A stretch of 56,958 nucleotides of DNA, from contig CAJUKP010000014.1 of the NCBI GenBank assembly GCA_910587165.1, forward strand, positions 1 to 56,958. The letters run 5' to 3'. Below are positions 8,680 to 17,460 of this stretch, one piece after another. A program made the position numbers and the translations under genes. The DNA is from an uncultured Duncaniella sp. Lineage in GTDB: Bacteria > Bacteroidota > Bacteroidia > Bacteroidales > Muribaculaceae. Numbering within the stretch: the first letter of the stretch is position 1; each line of letters starts with the position of its first letter. The notes under the pieces are model-generated. The model was not told the DNA's origin. It did no database searches and worked only from the letters and a program-made list of their open reading frames with translations.

Positions 8680-9624
8680 ATGATTGACAACTTGCCACCA
8701 ATCAAAGTCTTTGCCGGGACCAAGTCGCAGTATATGGCAGAGGAAATCTGCCGTGACCTTGGTTGCGAACTCGGTCAAATGAACATCCAGTACTTTGCCG
8801 ACGGTGAATTTGAAGTTTCGTTTGAGGAATCTATCCGCGGTTGCGAGGTATATCTCGTACAGTCGACGTTTCCCAACTCGGACAACCTTATGGAGCTTTT
8901 GCTCATGATTGACGCAGCCAAGCGAGCCTCGGCTGATTCGATCATCGCGGTGATCCCCTACTTCGGTTGGGCCCGTCAGGACCGTAAGGATAAGCCGCGC
9001 ACTTCCATCGCTGCCAAACTTGTGGCAAATCTGCTCACGACCGCCGGGGTTGACCGTGTGATCACAATGGATCTCCATGCTGATCAGATACAGGGATTCT
9101 TTGACATCCCTGTTGACCACCTCTATGCCTCGTCAGTGTTTATCCCCTACATACAGACTCTCGGTCTGAAGGATCTCGTGATAGCCTCTCCCGACGTGGG
9201 TGGCGCAAAACGGGCCAACAGTTATGCCAAGTATCTCAATGTGCCTCTCGTGCTTTGTCACAAGCAGCGAGCCAAGGCCAATGTTGTGGCCAACATGACC
9301 GTGATTGGCGATGTGGCCGATAAGGATGTGATTCTTATTGATGATATGGTCGATACCGCCGGTACGATCACCAAGGCCGCAGACCTGATGATGAAAAACG
9401 GCGCACGTTCCGTGAGAGCTCTTTGCTCCCATGCCATCATGAGTGATCCGGCATCGGAAAGAGTGGATAATTGCGCTCTTGTTGAGATGATGTTCACCAA
9501 CTCTATTCCGTTCCACAAGAATTGCCGCAAGGCAACTATCTTATCTGTGGCCCGTCTGTTTGCCGACACCATCCGCCGTGTGCATACCCATGAGTCCATC
9601 TCATCCCAATATCTCATCAAATAA
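8680..9624 (+). CDS. prs: Ribose-phosphate pyrophosphokinase
   Basis: This cytosolic enzyme makes PRPP from ribose 5-phosphate and ATP, feeding purine, pyrimidine, histidine, tryptophan and NAD synthesis. The 314-aa protein shows the class I signatures: RQDRKDKPR followed by the flexible-loop region, the metal-binding MDLHADQIQGFF segment, and the PRPP loop ILIDDMVDTAGT. The length is that of the E. coli enzyme. The S9 peptidase gene begins 8 bases after the stop, so the two may share a transcript. Confidence 0.97.
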   Translation: MIDNLPPIKVFAGTKSQYMAEEICRDLGCELGQMNIQYFADGEFEVSFEESIRGCEVYLVQSTFPNSDNLMELLLMIDAAKRASADSIIAVIPYFGWARQDRKDKPRTSIAAKLVANLLTTAGVDRVITMDLHADQIQGFFDIPVDHLYASSVFIPYIQTLGLKDLVIASPDVGGAKRANSYAKYLNVPLVLCHKQRAKANVVANMTVIGDVADKDVILIDDMVDTAGTITKAADLMMKNGARSVRALCSHAIMSDPASERVDNCALVEMMFTNSIPFHKNCRKATILSVARLFADTIRRVHTHESISSQYLIK

Positions 9625-9632
9625 GCAAGCCA

Positions 9633-11789
9633 ATGAATCTCAAACATATCATGATAGCATCAGCCGTCGCGGCTTCACTTGCATCCTGTTCCGGGAATGA
9701 AGGGAGCGACAAGGAGGTTCTGGTTGACAAACCTGAGTTTGTTTCCAAGGATGGCAAGTTCACCATCGACGCACTCGAGGCATTAGGCCGTGTGAGTGAG
9801 GTCAAGGTATCTCCTGATGGTAAGAAAGTGCTTTTCTCCATTTCTTACGAGAGTGTGGAGCACAACAAGAGCAATGCCGATCTCTATGTGATGAATCTTG
9901 ACGGATCCGATCTTCGTCGGATTACAAGAACCGCAGCCTCTGAATCCGGCTTTGTCTGGATTGCCGGTGGCGAAAAGATTGCATTCGTATATCCCGCCGA
10001 CGGTAAACCTCAGCTTTGGATGATGAATGCCGATGGATCTGACCGCAAACAGGTTTCTGAACTTGAAAAGGGCATCCAGGGATTCCTTTTCTCTCCCGAT
10101 GAAAAGAAGGTCGTTCTCATCTCCAATATCAAATATACCCGTGAGGCCAAGGATCTCTATGCTGATCTGCCGGAGGCTACCGGACGTGTGATAGATGATC
10201 TCAACTATAAGCATTGGGACGAGTGGGTCACTGAAATCCCCCACCCTTTCATAGCTGATTTTGACGGCTCGAAACTTACCGGCATAACTGATATTATGTC
10301 AGACGAACTCTTCGAGTCACCCGTCAAACCGTTCGGAGGTGCGGAGTCGTTCGCATGGTCTCCTGATTCGAAGAGCCTTGTATATACAAGCCGTAAGAAA
10401 GAGGGCATGAAGTATGCCATTTCAACCAATACGGATCTTTATCTCTATAATCTGGAAGACAAGTCGACCCGCAATCTCACTGAGGGTATGATGGGCTACG
10501 ATACCAATCCGGCATTCTCGCCCGATGGATCTACCCTTGCATTCCTGTCGATGGAACATGACGGTTATGAGAGTGACAAGAACCGTATCTTTACGCTTGA
10601 TCTCGCTTCCGGCAACAAGACGGATCTCACTACAGATTGGGATTACACTGCCGATGCCATCGCCTGGGCTCCTGACGGAAAGAGTCTCTATTTCCTTGCG
10701 GCAAAGGATGGTGTGACACCGATTTTCAATATCAATGCGGCTACACGTGAGGTGAAGGTTGTGGCTGACGGGATGTGTGACTATGCTGCTCTCGCTCCTG
10801 TTGCCGACGGTTCGCTGGTAACCCTCCGTCACTCGATGCTTTATCCCAATGAGGTATTCCATATCAACGCATCCGGAGAGGTGAAACAGATCTCTAATGT
10901 CAACACTGATCTTCTCGCATCTCTTAAAATGCCAAAGGTTGAAAAGAAGATGGTTCCGACAACCGATGGAAAGGAAATGCTTGTATGGGCTGTGTATCCC
11001 GCCGACTTTGACTCTACCAAGACATATCCTTCGCTGCTGTACTGCCAGGGTGGTCCCCAGCAGGCAGTAAGTCAGTTCTGGAGCTATCGTTGGAATCTTG
11101 CACTTATGGCATCCAATGGATATATAGTCATAGCTCCCAACCGCCGTGGCCTTCCCGGTTTCGGCACCGAATGGAATGCCCAGATCTCCGGAGACTATGG
11201 CGGCCAGAATATGAAGGACTATCTTGCCGCGGTAGATTATATGAAGCAGTATCCCTATATTGATCCTGCCCGCATCGGAGCTACAGGAGCAAGTTATGGT
11301 GGTTTTTCGGTCTATTGGCTTGCCGGAAATCACAACAAGCGTTTTGCCGCTCTTCTTGCCCATGCTGGAATCTTCAATATGGAGGCTCAGTATCTCGAGA
11401 CAGAGGAAATGTGGTTCGCCAACTGGGATATGGGCGGTGGAGCAGTTAATGCACCGGCAAATTCAGCAGATATGCCTGACTATGGTGCATTCTGGCGCAA
11501 GGACAATGCCATTGCCCAGCGTACATTCGCCACGTCGCCACACCGCTTTGTGGACCGTTGGGATACTCCTATCATGATTTCTCACGGTGAACTTGATTAC
11601 CGTATTCTCTCTTCACAAGGCGAGATGGCTTTCAATGCTGCTAAGCTTCGTGGCATACCGGCTGAGATGGTTATCTTCCCGGATGAGAATCATTGGATTC
11701 TTAAACCACAAAATGCCATCCTTTGGCAGCGTCTTTTCTTCAGATGGTTTGACCGTTGGCTCAAGAATGAAGGCAAGGAGGCTGAATAG
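9633..11789 (+). CDS. S9-family (prolyl oligopeptidase) serine peptidase, lipoprotein
   Basis: The 718-aa protein has a lipoprotein signal peptide with lipobox LASC (lipid-modified C19), so it is anchored in the envelope facing the periplasm. Residues about 45-430 form a beta-propeller of WD40-like/TolB-like blades with repeated SPDGK and MNxDGSD motifs. Residues 440-718 form the alpha/beta-hydrolase domain with the catalytic triad S554 (GASYGG), D655 (HGELDYR) and H687 (DENHWI). This matches dipeptidyl-peptidase IV/V or prolyl tripeptidyl peptidase types that trim peptides in the periplasm. The exact specificity is not visible. It follows prs by 8 bases. Confidence 0.93.
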   Translation: MNLKHIMIASAVAASLASCSGNEGSDKEVLVDKPEFVSKDGKFTIDALEALGRVSEVKVSPDGKKVLFSISYESVEHNKSNADLYVMNLDGSDLRRITRTAASESGFVWIAGGEKIAFVYPADGKPQLWMMNADGSDRKQVSELEKGIQGFLFSPDEKKVVLISNIKYTREAKDLYADLPEATGRVIDDLNYKHWDEWVTEIPHPFIADFDGSKLTGITDIMSDELFESPVKPFGGAESFAWSPDSKSLVYTSRKKEGMKYAISTNTDLYLYNLEDKSTRNLTEGMMGYDTNPAFSPDGSTLAFLSMEHDGYESDKNRIFTLDLASGNKTDLTTDWDYTADAIAWAPDGKSLYFLAAKDGVTPIFNINAATREVKVVADGMCDYAALAPVADGSLVTLRHSMLYPNEVFHINASGEVKQISNVNTDLLASLKMPKVEKKMVPTTDGKEMLVWAVYPADFDSTKTYPSLLYCQGGPQQAVSQFWSYRWNLALMASNGYIVIAPNRRGLPGFGTEWNAQISGDYGGQNMKDYLAAVDYMKQYPYIDPARIGATGASYGGFSVYWLAGNHNKRFAALLAHAGIFNMEAQYLETEEMWFANWDMGGGAVNAPANSADMPDYGAFWRKDNAIAQRTFATSPHRFVDRWDTPIMISHGELDYRILSSQGEMAFNAAKLRGIPAEMVIFPDENHWILKPQNAILWQRLFFRWFDRWLKNEGKEAE

Positions 11790-11818
11790 TCGATTGCCCG
11801 AAATTAAGTAATATAAGT

Positions 11819-11855
11819 AATCCCCGGATTTCACAGCCTGTGAGATCCGGGGATT
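11819..11855. terminator. Bidirectional terminator between the S9 peptidase and fucP
   Basis: A nearly perfect 17-bp hairpin: AATCCCCGGATTTCACA pairs with TGTGAGATCCGGGGATT around the loop GCC, with a single G-T type mismatch. It lies between two convergent genes and is flanked by A/T-rich bases on both sides. Confidence 0.8.
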
Positions 11856-11879
11856 ATCTTTGATGTTAGACTTTTATTA

Positions 11880-13193
11880 TTAAGCTATCGCTTTGTCCTT
11901 AGAGCGTCTGTAGCCATAGGCTATTATCACTATGAAACAGATAAAGGGAAGGATGAAGGAGACATTTACGGCCGGAAGATTCATGATGGTGCCACAGTCA
12001 ATGATACTTGCCTGAAGCGGAGGGAGAACTGATCCTCCGAGAATGGCCATGATAAGACCGGCGGCACCGAACTTGGCATCCTCGCCCAGACCTTCGAGAG
12101 CGATTCCGTAGATTGTCGGGAACATCAGTGACATACAGGCCGATACGCCTACAAGACAGTAGATGCCCATGCGGTCCTGGAATCCGATGACTCCGACGGT
12201 GAGGATCGCAGCTACAACGGCGAGTGTGGCCAGAAGTTTGCCGGCATTCACATATCTAAGCAGCATAGTACAGATAAAGCGGCTGCAGCAGAATATCACC
12301 ATGGCTATGATATTGAACTTCTGTGAGAGTACTTCGGCGCTCTTTTCGTCCATACCTTCAAGCATGAATACACGTGTGCCATACTGGATGATGAATGTCC
12401 AGCACATGATCTGTGCACCGACATAGAAGAACTGGGCAATCACGCCCTCGCGGTAACGGGCCAGGGAGAATATGCGTTTCAGGGTGGCGGCAAACTGGAT
12501 GCCATGTGATTTGTCGCCATTCTTAGGCATACGCATCAAGGCAATGACTGCAAACATGACGAGCACGACAATGCCGATGATGATATACGGTGTTATGAGG
12601 ACATTGAGGTCGGCATCGCGGATGGCCTCGAATTCAGCATCTGACAAAGTGGCGCGCGCCTCACTGTCAAGCGGGCTCAGACGGGCCTGGATGAAGTTCA
12701 TGGCCACATACATTCCGAGCAGTGATCCTACGGGGTTGAATGACTGGGCCATATTCAGTCTTCGCGTGGCTGTTTCCTCTGACCCCATGGATAGAATGTA
12801 GGGATTGCAGCTTGTCTCAAGAAACGATAATCCGCAGGTCAGGATAAAATAAGCGGCGAGGAAAGGATAATAGGCTCCGGAAAGCATGGCCGGATAAAAC
12901 AGGAATGCTCCGGCGGCGTAAAGACCGAGACCAAGTAGCACTCCGGCCTTATAGGAATATTTGCGAATGAATATAGCCGCCGGGAAGGCCATGGCGAAGT
13001 ATCCTCCGTAGAATGCAACTTGCACGAGTGTGCCGTCGGTCACACTCATACGGAATATTTTTGAAAAGGCTTTGACCATGGGATTCGTGATGTCATTGGC
13101 AAATCCCCAGAGCGCAAAGCAGCTTGTAATCAATATGAACGGGACGATATAGTTCACCCCATTGTATTTAAGCAGTGATTGTTGGTCTTTCAT
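11880..13193 (-). CDS. fucP: L-fucose:H+ symporter (MFS, FucP family)
   Basis: This 437-aa, twelve-helix MFS permease imports L-fucose with protons. It keeps the family's two key acidic residues, equivalent to E. coli D46 and E135: D34 in GFANDITNPM and E126 in FLETSCNPY. The latter motif is the FGHS family hallmark. It is the last gene of a minus-strand group with a mutarotase (23 bases upstream) and fucI, so the fucose assignment is supported by both sequence and context. Related permeases take glucose, galactose or N-acetylglucosamine. An O-methylated fucose cannot be excluded as substrate given the neighbouring methyltransferases. Confidence 0.9.
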   Translation of the reverse strand: MKDQQSLLKYNGVNYIVPFILITSCFALWGFANDITNPMVKAFSKIFRMSVTDGTLVQVAFYGGYFAMAFPAAIFIRKYSYKAGVLLGLGLYAAGAFLFYPAMLSGAYYPFLAAYFILTCGLSFLETSCNPYILSMGSEETATRRLNMAQSFNPVGSLLGMYVAMNFIQARLSPLDSEARATLSDAEFEAIRDADLNVLITPYIIIGIVVLVMFAVIALMRMPKNGDKSHGIQFAATLKRIFSLARYREGVIAQFFYVGAQIMCWTFIIQYGTRVFMLEGMDEKSAEVLSQKFNIIAMVIFCCSRFICTMLLRYVNAGKLLATLAVVAAILTVGVIGFQDRMGIYCLVGVSACMSLMFPTIYGIALEGLGEDAKFGAAGLIMAILGGSVLPPLQASIIDCGTIMNLPAVNVSFILPFICFIVIIAYGYRRSKDKAIA

Positions 13194-13216
13194 GGGTGTT
13201 GGTTAAAGATATTTTA

Positions 13217-13606
13217 TCAATCGTAGATGTGGAACACTCGTTCCATTGGCTGCCATTTATCGGCTGATGAGGCTCCCGGTTCCGCCACTTGGAATATCGA
13301 CATATAATCTTCCCATTCCTGTTGGCGGGGAAGAGTGGCGAGCCGGTTCATGGCGTTCTCGAGATCAAGATCGGCAGGGACCTCAAGAATCATGAAAAGT
13401 CGAGTCCCCCTGATATAAATGTCCATGTCAAGGATGCCGACTTCCTTTATCCCGGCCATTATCTCCGGCCAGAAATGCTCCCTGTCATGACGCCTGCGAT
13501 ATTCAGTTATCAGGTCCGGATCATCTTTGAGGTCAAGAGTCCGGCAGAAACGTTTGACAGGCACTTTATAGTCTTTCACGGGATATCCCTGTTCTTTGTT
13601 TTTCAT
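13217..13606 (-). CDS. L-fucose mutarotase of the RhaM/RhaU (L-rhamnose mutarotase-like) family
   Basis: This 129-aa cytosolic protein belongs to the dimeric ferredoxin-like RhaM family (DUF718), not to the FucU family. Recognisable segments are FCRTLDLKDD, the YRRRHDREHFWPEI motif with the catalytic-type histidine, and the C-terminal WQPMERVFHIYD. Family members convert alpha and beta anomers of 6-deoxy sugars. Its place between fucP and fucI suggests that it supplies the fucose anomer used by FucI. It is thus a non-orthologous replacement for FucU, common in Bacteroidota. Confidence 0.87.
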   Translation of the reverse strand: MKNKEQGYPVKDYKVPVKRFCRTLDLKDDPDLITEYRRRHDREHFWPEIMAGIKEVGILDMDIYIRGTRLFMILEVPADLDLENAMNRLATLPRQQEWEDYMSIFQVAEPGASSADKWQPMERVFHIYD

Positions 13607-13624
13607 TGGATTTGATTTTTAAGA

Positions 13625-13655
13625 CAGAGGGGCGCGTTACTTGCGCGCCCCTCTG
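13625..13655 (-). terminator. GC-rich hairpin between fucI and the mutarotase gene
   Basis: A perfect 12-bp stem: CAGAGGGGCGCG (13625-13636) pairs with CGCGCCCCTCTG (13644-13655) around a 7-base loop. In the minus direction it is followed by TCTTAAAAATC, so there is no real U tract. It may act as a partial terminator or as an mRNA-stabilising 3' structure of fucI inside the operon. Confidence 0.6.
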
Positions 13656-13697
13656 AAATATTTGAGATGAGTCAGAGGACGTCTGTTTTCCTCCGGC

Positions 13698-15476
13698 TTA
13701 TTTGTAGATCGGACCGTAGTTCTGGCAAGCCCTGTAATCGGATCCCTCCTTGTCCATACCGAATGAGTTCCAGCATGAGGGACGGAATATATCCTTGTCG
13801 TCAATGTTGTGCATACATACAGGTATGCGGAGCATTGAGCAAAGAGTGATCACATCCTTGCCGATATGGCCGTATGATATTGCGCCATGGTTGGCTCCCC
13901 AGTTATTCATCACTGAGTATACATCCTTGAAGGCATCACGGTCGGGGCATAGACGGGGCACAAACCATGTGGTGGGCCATGTGGGGTCGGTACGCATATC
14001 AAGCACCTTGTTGATCTCCGGATCAACATCTACTGTCCAACCTTCTGCAAGCTGAAGCACAGGGCCGAGGCCTTTCACAAGATTGAGACGCATCATTGTC
14101 ACAGGCATTCCACCCTTCGAGAGGAAGTTGGATGAGAAACCTCCGCCACGGAAGTAGTCGCGGTCTGCGGGATACCATGTGGTGGCGGCGAGACACTTGT
14201 CGACATCCTCCTGAGTCATTTCCCAGAAAGGTTTCATTGTGGGTTCGCCATTTGCATCTTTCACTTGTCCTGTGCCGTCGAGAGTAGTGGCTCCTGAGTT
14301 GATAAGATGTATGATACCGCCGGAGGCGCGTCCGGTAAGTTCCTTTCCGGTCACACGACGTACTGCCTCAGGGCTCCAGTATGTGCGGACATCGCTGAAG
14401 ATCTGGGCGCGATTGGTGAGAAGATGTCCGAAGAGCATGGCAACACCGTTGCAGGCATCATTCTCGGTGGCAAGCACGAATGCTTCGCGGATACCGTTCC
14501 AATCAAATGATGTGTTGAGAAGAGCTTCTGAGAAATCACCGTTGGGATAGAAGTCTGTCCACTGGCGCTGGCCCTGGAATCCGGCGGCGATGGCATTGTG
14601 GCCAAGTGCCTCTTCCTTGAATCCAAGCTCCTTGAGACGGGGATTGCCCTGCATGAGATCGCGCATGATGATGGTCATCTTAACCACGAACTCCCAGTCG
14701 GCATCTTTCTGCTCGCGGGTTTTCTTTTTCTCGGGACGGTTTTTGAAATCCTCACCTTCGCGGGGCATACAGTTCTCCTTTGTCCAGGCCATGGCCTTCT
14801 CGAACTCCTCTTTGTCATAGATACCCTCGCTCATGCGGCGGATAATCTCGGTGAGGTCGATTGACTCGGTGCGGATACCGAGGTATTCCTGGAAGAAATC
14901 AGGATTGACGATTGATCCGGCGATACCCATGGATACTGAACCCATTGAGAGGTAGCTTTTGCCACGCATGAGGGCCACAGCGAGAGCCGCGCGGGTGAAG
15001 CGGAGAAGCTTTTCGGCCACATCGGCGGGAATTGTGTTGTCATTGAGATCCTGCACGTCATGACCGTAGATGCCGAAGGCGGGAAGTCCTTTCTGGGCAT
15101 GAGCGGCGAGTACGGCGGCAAGATATACAGCTCCGGGACGTTCGGTGCCGTTGAAACCCCAAACGGCTTTGGGCCAATAGGGATTCATGTCCATGGTCTC
15201 TGAACCGTAGCACCAGCAGGATGTTACTGTGATGGATGCTCCGACTCCTTCGCGCTCGAATTTATCAGCGCAGGCAGCAGACTCGGCTACACGGCCGATG
15301 GTGCCGTCAGCGATGACGCACTCGACGGGTGTGCCGTCCGGATAACGGAGATTGGACGATATGAGGTCGGCAACGGCCTTGGCAAGGTTCATAGTCTTGT
15401 CTTCGAGGCTTTCACGGATACCTCCCTGACGACCGTCGATAACTGGACGGATTCCTATTTTAGGATGTTTGCTCAT
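13698..15476 (-). CDS. fucI: L-fucose isomerase
   Basis: This cytosolic Mn2+-dependent ketol-isomerase converts L-fucose to L-fuculose, and often D-arabinose to D-ribulose. The 592-aa length equals that of the E. coli enzyme (591). Conserved regions include the start KIGIRPVIDGRQGGIRESLE, SCWCYGSETMDM, the metal-binding glutamate in ATENDACNG, the aspartate in FSDVRTYWSP, and the C-terminal histidine region NWGANHGAISYGHIG. A -7 box lies 43 bases upstream, so fucI with the mutarotase and fucP can be expressed apart from the methyltransferase genes. Fuculokinase and fuculose-phosphate aldolase are not in this window. Confidence 0.96.
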   Translation of the reverse strand: MSKHPKIGIRPVIDGRQGGIRESLEDKTMNLAKAVADLISSNLRYPDGTPVECVIADGTIGRVAESAACADKFEREGVGASITVTSCWCYGSETMDMNPYWPKAVWGFNGTERPGAVYLAAVLAAHAQKGLPAFGIYGHDVQDLNDNTIPADVAEKLLRFTRAALAVALMRGKSYLSMGSVSMGIAGSIVNPDFFQEYLGIRTESIDLTEIIRRMSEGIYDKEEFEKAMAWTKENCMPREGEDFKNRPEKKKTREQKDADWEFVVKMTIIMRDLMQGNPRLKELGFKEEALGHNAIAAGFQGQRQWTDFYPNGDFSEALLNTSFDWNGIREAFVLATENDACNGVAMLFGHLLTNRAQIFSDVRTYWSPEAVRRVTGKELTGRASGGIIHLINSGATTLDGTGQVKDANGEPTMKPFWEMTQEDVDKCLAATTWYPADRDYFRGGGFSSNFLSKGGMPVTMMRLNLVKGLGPVLQLAEGWTVDVDPEINKVLDMRTDPTWPTTWFVPRLCPDRDAFKDVYSVMNNWGANHGAISYGHIGKDVITLCSMLRIPVCMHNIDDKDIFRPSCWNSFGMDKEGSDYRACQNYGPIYK

Positions 15477-15518
15477 GATATTTATAAAGATATTTTGGAT
15501 TTGTTGTTCTTAGTGATG

Positions 15519-15526
15519 CAAAATTA
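15519..15526 (-). promoter_or_regulatory. -7 box of fucI
   Basis: On the minus strand TAATTTTG matches TAnnTTTG, 42 bases before the fucI start and within the 90-base gap after the reactivation protein gene. No TTTG is found at the -33 position. Confidence 0.55.
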
Positions 15527-15566
15527 GCGATTATATCTTCGCGCGTTTTATAATAACTGTTAAATT

Positions 15567-16262
15567 CTACGAATTTTTACTTGTTTTCTTTCTTTTGTAA
15601 CATTGCTTGAAGTCGCAAAGACCGCACGAGTATTCAAGTTTCCTTACATTTTCACCGAGCCCGATCACACCGCTGACAGATTTTATTGGAAGCATGAGTG
15701 ATGAGTCCGTGAGTGTGACACCACAGGGGTTCTCTTTGGGAAATGTTGAGAACAGGGCGTGTTGCTCTGACACGTGCCATCCGCAATAGCCCGGACTGAA
15801 TCTGTTGGTGTGTTTCCATCCGTATTGTGCCAGCAATTCCTCAAGAGCTTCTTCCATGCGATCGGCAGTTTTCTCAGCGATGACACTGCCGATTGAGTCG
15901 GCGATGAATACTCTCACCATATCTCCCTGTCTCATCAGGTTCTGTTGGAAATGTTCGAATTCCATTCCTGCAGTGGCGACAAAAAACACGAATCTTGCTG
16001 ATCCCTTGAGTTGGCGTGAGATAATTCTGCCTATGGAGAAGTGCCGTCCCACGGCATCAAGTGTCATGCTTTCAGTGTCAAGCGTTCCATCAGCCACGAA
16101 AAAACAGAATTGCGGATGCGTCAGAGCACGTATCTCCTCGATCATCCGCGCGGTTTCGGTCGCGGTGGCCTCGTCGGGTGGAATGTTGCCGTATCCCATC
16201 TGCTCATAGATTTCAACGGGACTGAGACCGAGTTCGTCGAATGTGAGAGTCCGCTCGATCAT
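15567..16262 (-). CDS. Stand-alone methionine-synthase reactivation-domain protein
   Basis: The 231-aa protein resembles the C-terminal AdoMet-binding activation domain of cobalamin-dependent methionine synthase (MetH). The best landmark is R154-F-S-P-G158-Y159-C-G-W followed by VSEQHALFSTFP, equivalent to the RxxPGY motif that holds S-adenosylmethionine. In MetH this domain reductively remethylates cob(II)alamin that was inactivated by oxidation. The last 20 residues carry three cysteines (C213, C216, C221 in CGLCDFKQC), not part of the E. coli domain and possibly binding metal or Fe-S. Its start overlaps the upstream methyltransferase stop as ATGA. I infer that it services the corrinoid domain of the fusion protein at 21572-24502, which has no such domain. 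Confidence 0.82.
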   Translation of the reverse strand: MIERTLTFDELGLSPVEIYEQMGYGNIPPDEATATETARMIEEIRALTHPQFCFFVADGTLDTESMTLDAVGRHFSIGRIISRQLKGSARFVFFVATAGMEFEHFQQNLMRQGDMVRVFIADSIGSVIAEKTADRMEEALEELLAQYGWKHTNRFSPGYCGWHVSEQHALFSTFPKENPCGVTLTDSSLMLPIKSVSGVIGLGENVRKLEYSCGLCDFKQCYKRKKTSKNS

Positions 16263-17263
16263 CCGTTGAACTTTTCGAGTGCCTCGAAGAATGCGTCGAT
16301 ATTCTCCATAGGAGTATGCGGAGGTGTATCACATCCACTTGACAGGACAAAGTTGGGAAATCCCCTCATGGCCTCAAGCAGATGCGTGGTCTCTTCCGAC
16401 ATCTGTTCCGGTGTGGCATCCTTGAAGAGTGACACCGGATCGAGATTGCCCATTGTGAGTGCTGTTGGAGGCACATCGCGGCTTACCTCGGTCATGTCAC
16501 ACTTGTTGCCGAAATGATATCCGGCAGAACCTGTAGATACCATGGCTTTTGTGCAGTGTCCGGTGTTGCCGCAGTTGTGTAGGATCACACTGAAGTAATC
16601 GTCCTGGACCTCCTCGACGATACTCTTGACATAGTCTGATGAAAAACGCTTGCAATCCTCGTCAGACATCAGTCCTGCAGCCGGCTCGGCCATCATCACG
16701 GCGTTGACGCCACATTCCTTGAGAGCCTTGCAATACTTGGATATGAATTTTGTGCATTTTGACAGGAGGAGATGCGCTGCCTCCGGATCCTGATATATCA
16801 GCATCATTATCTCCGACATATCATAGAGTCGTCCGGCAAGAGAGAAAGGACCGATGCAACCGCCTATTACCGGCCGGTCCGTTATGGCTCTTGCCGCAAG
16901 GAGGTTGGCTTTAAGGTACTGTGGCACACGTCCTGCTTTCAGTGAGGGCACCTCAAGAGCCCTGATGTCAGCTGCCGAATCAAGCAGATGGCCGATAACC
17001 GCGGGTACCTCATTGTCTGTAAATGAAATCTCCGCCCCGAATGCCTCAGCCTCAACAGTGAGATCCATTATGACAGAAGCTGCCGCTGTGGGATATTTAT
17101 CTGCAAGAGCCTTGATGGCATTGAAGTGGATATTACCGTCACTGCAAGCCTCAAGCACGGTATTACCGGTCAATTCAATCCCCGGATGTGTCATGACAGG
17201 GATGGCTGCGACCTTTTTATCGCGGATGAGAGAACTCATCCATTCTTTCATGTTGATTCTCAT
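16259..17263 (-). CDS. UroD-family (MtaA/CmuA-type) corrinoid methyltransferase
   Basis: This 334-aa protein has the uroporphyrinogen-decarboxylase fold used by methyltransferases that move methyl groups to or from corrinoid proteins. Near the start it has PVMTHPGIELTG. The zinc ligands typical of the methyltransferase branch are present: H229-N-C231 (in LHNCGNTGHC) and C311 (in SSGCDTPPHTP). True UroD decarboxylases lack this H-x-C...C set, so haem synthesis is unlikely. The start is set at the ATG at 17263; an in-frame TTG 39 bases upstream is less likely. It is the first gene of the minus-strand operon and overlaps the reactivation protein gene by ATGA. Substrate unknown; context favours a methylated sugar-related compound. 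Confidence 0.82.
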   Translation of the reverse strand: MRINMKEWMSSLIRDKKVAAIPVMTHPGIELTGNTVLEACSDGNIHFNAIKALADKYPTAAASVIMDLTVEAEAFGAEISFTDNEVPAVIGHLLDSAADIRALEVPSLKAGRVPQYLKANLLAARAITDRPVIGGCIGPFSLAGRLYDMSEIMMLIYQDPEAAHLLLSKCTKFISKYCKALKECGVNAVMMAEPAAGLMSDEDCKRFSSDYVKSIVEEVQDDYFSVILHNCGNTGHCTKAMVSTGSAGYHFGNKCDMTEVSRDVPPTALTMGNLDPVSLFKDATPEQMSEETTHLLEAMRGFPNFVLSSGCDTPPHTPMENIDAFFEALEKFNG

Positions 17264-17374
17264 GGTTTGTGTTGTGTCTAACCTCAGATATAAGTTGGTC
17301 AATAAGACTCAAGGATTGCAGAGCATGGTGCCGGCATGGGCATGATGCAAACAGTCCGTTACTGAATCGCGATG

Positions 17375-17434
17375 CAAAGATAGCAAATTTTTAGCTAAAG
17401 TTTTTCTTCTTTTCAACGATTATCACTACTTTTG
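17375..17434. promoter_or_regulatory. Divergent promoter region of the methyltransferase/glycosidase locus
   Basis: Two -7 boxes face away from each other: TATCTTTG on the minus strand (17375-17382) and TACTTTTG on the plus strand (17427-17434). Between them lies the 10-base perfect palindrome TTTAGCTAAA (17390-17399), a possible operator shared by both operons. Neither promoter has a clear TTTG at -33, which would fit a need for an activator. No cobalamin riboswitch is apparent in the roughly 200 bases between the two start codons. Confidence 0.5.
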
Positions 17435-17460
17435 CATTACCTTAAACTCTATATGTAATC

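Noticed and set aside
13289..13615. Open frame antisense to the mutarotase gene.
   Set aside because: It mirrors a well-recognised family member on the other strand and has no promoter or family features.
16259..17263. Uroporphyrinogen decarboxylase (HemE) of haem synthesis.
   Set aside because: The H-x-C...C zinc set and the adjacent MetH-type reactivation gene point to a corrinoid methyltransferase.
17303..17460. Cobalamin riboswitch before the methyltransferase operons.
   Set aside because: The leaders are too short and I see no B12-box-like sequence.
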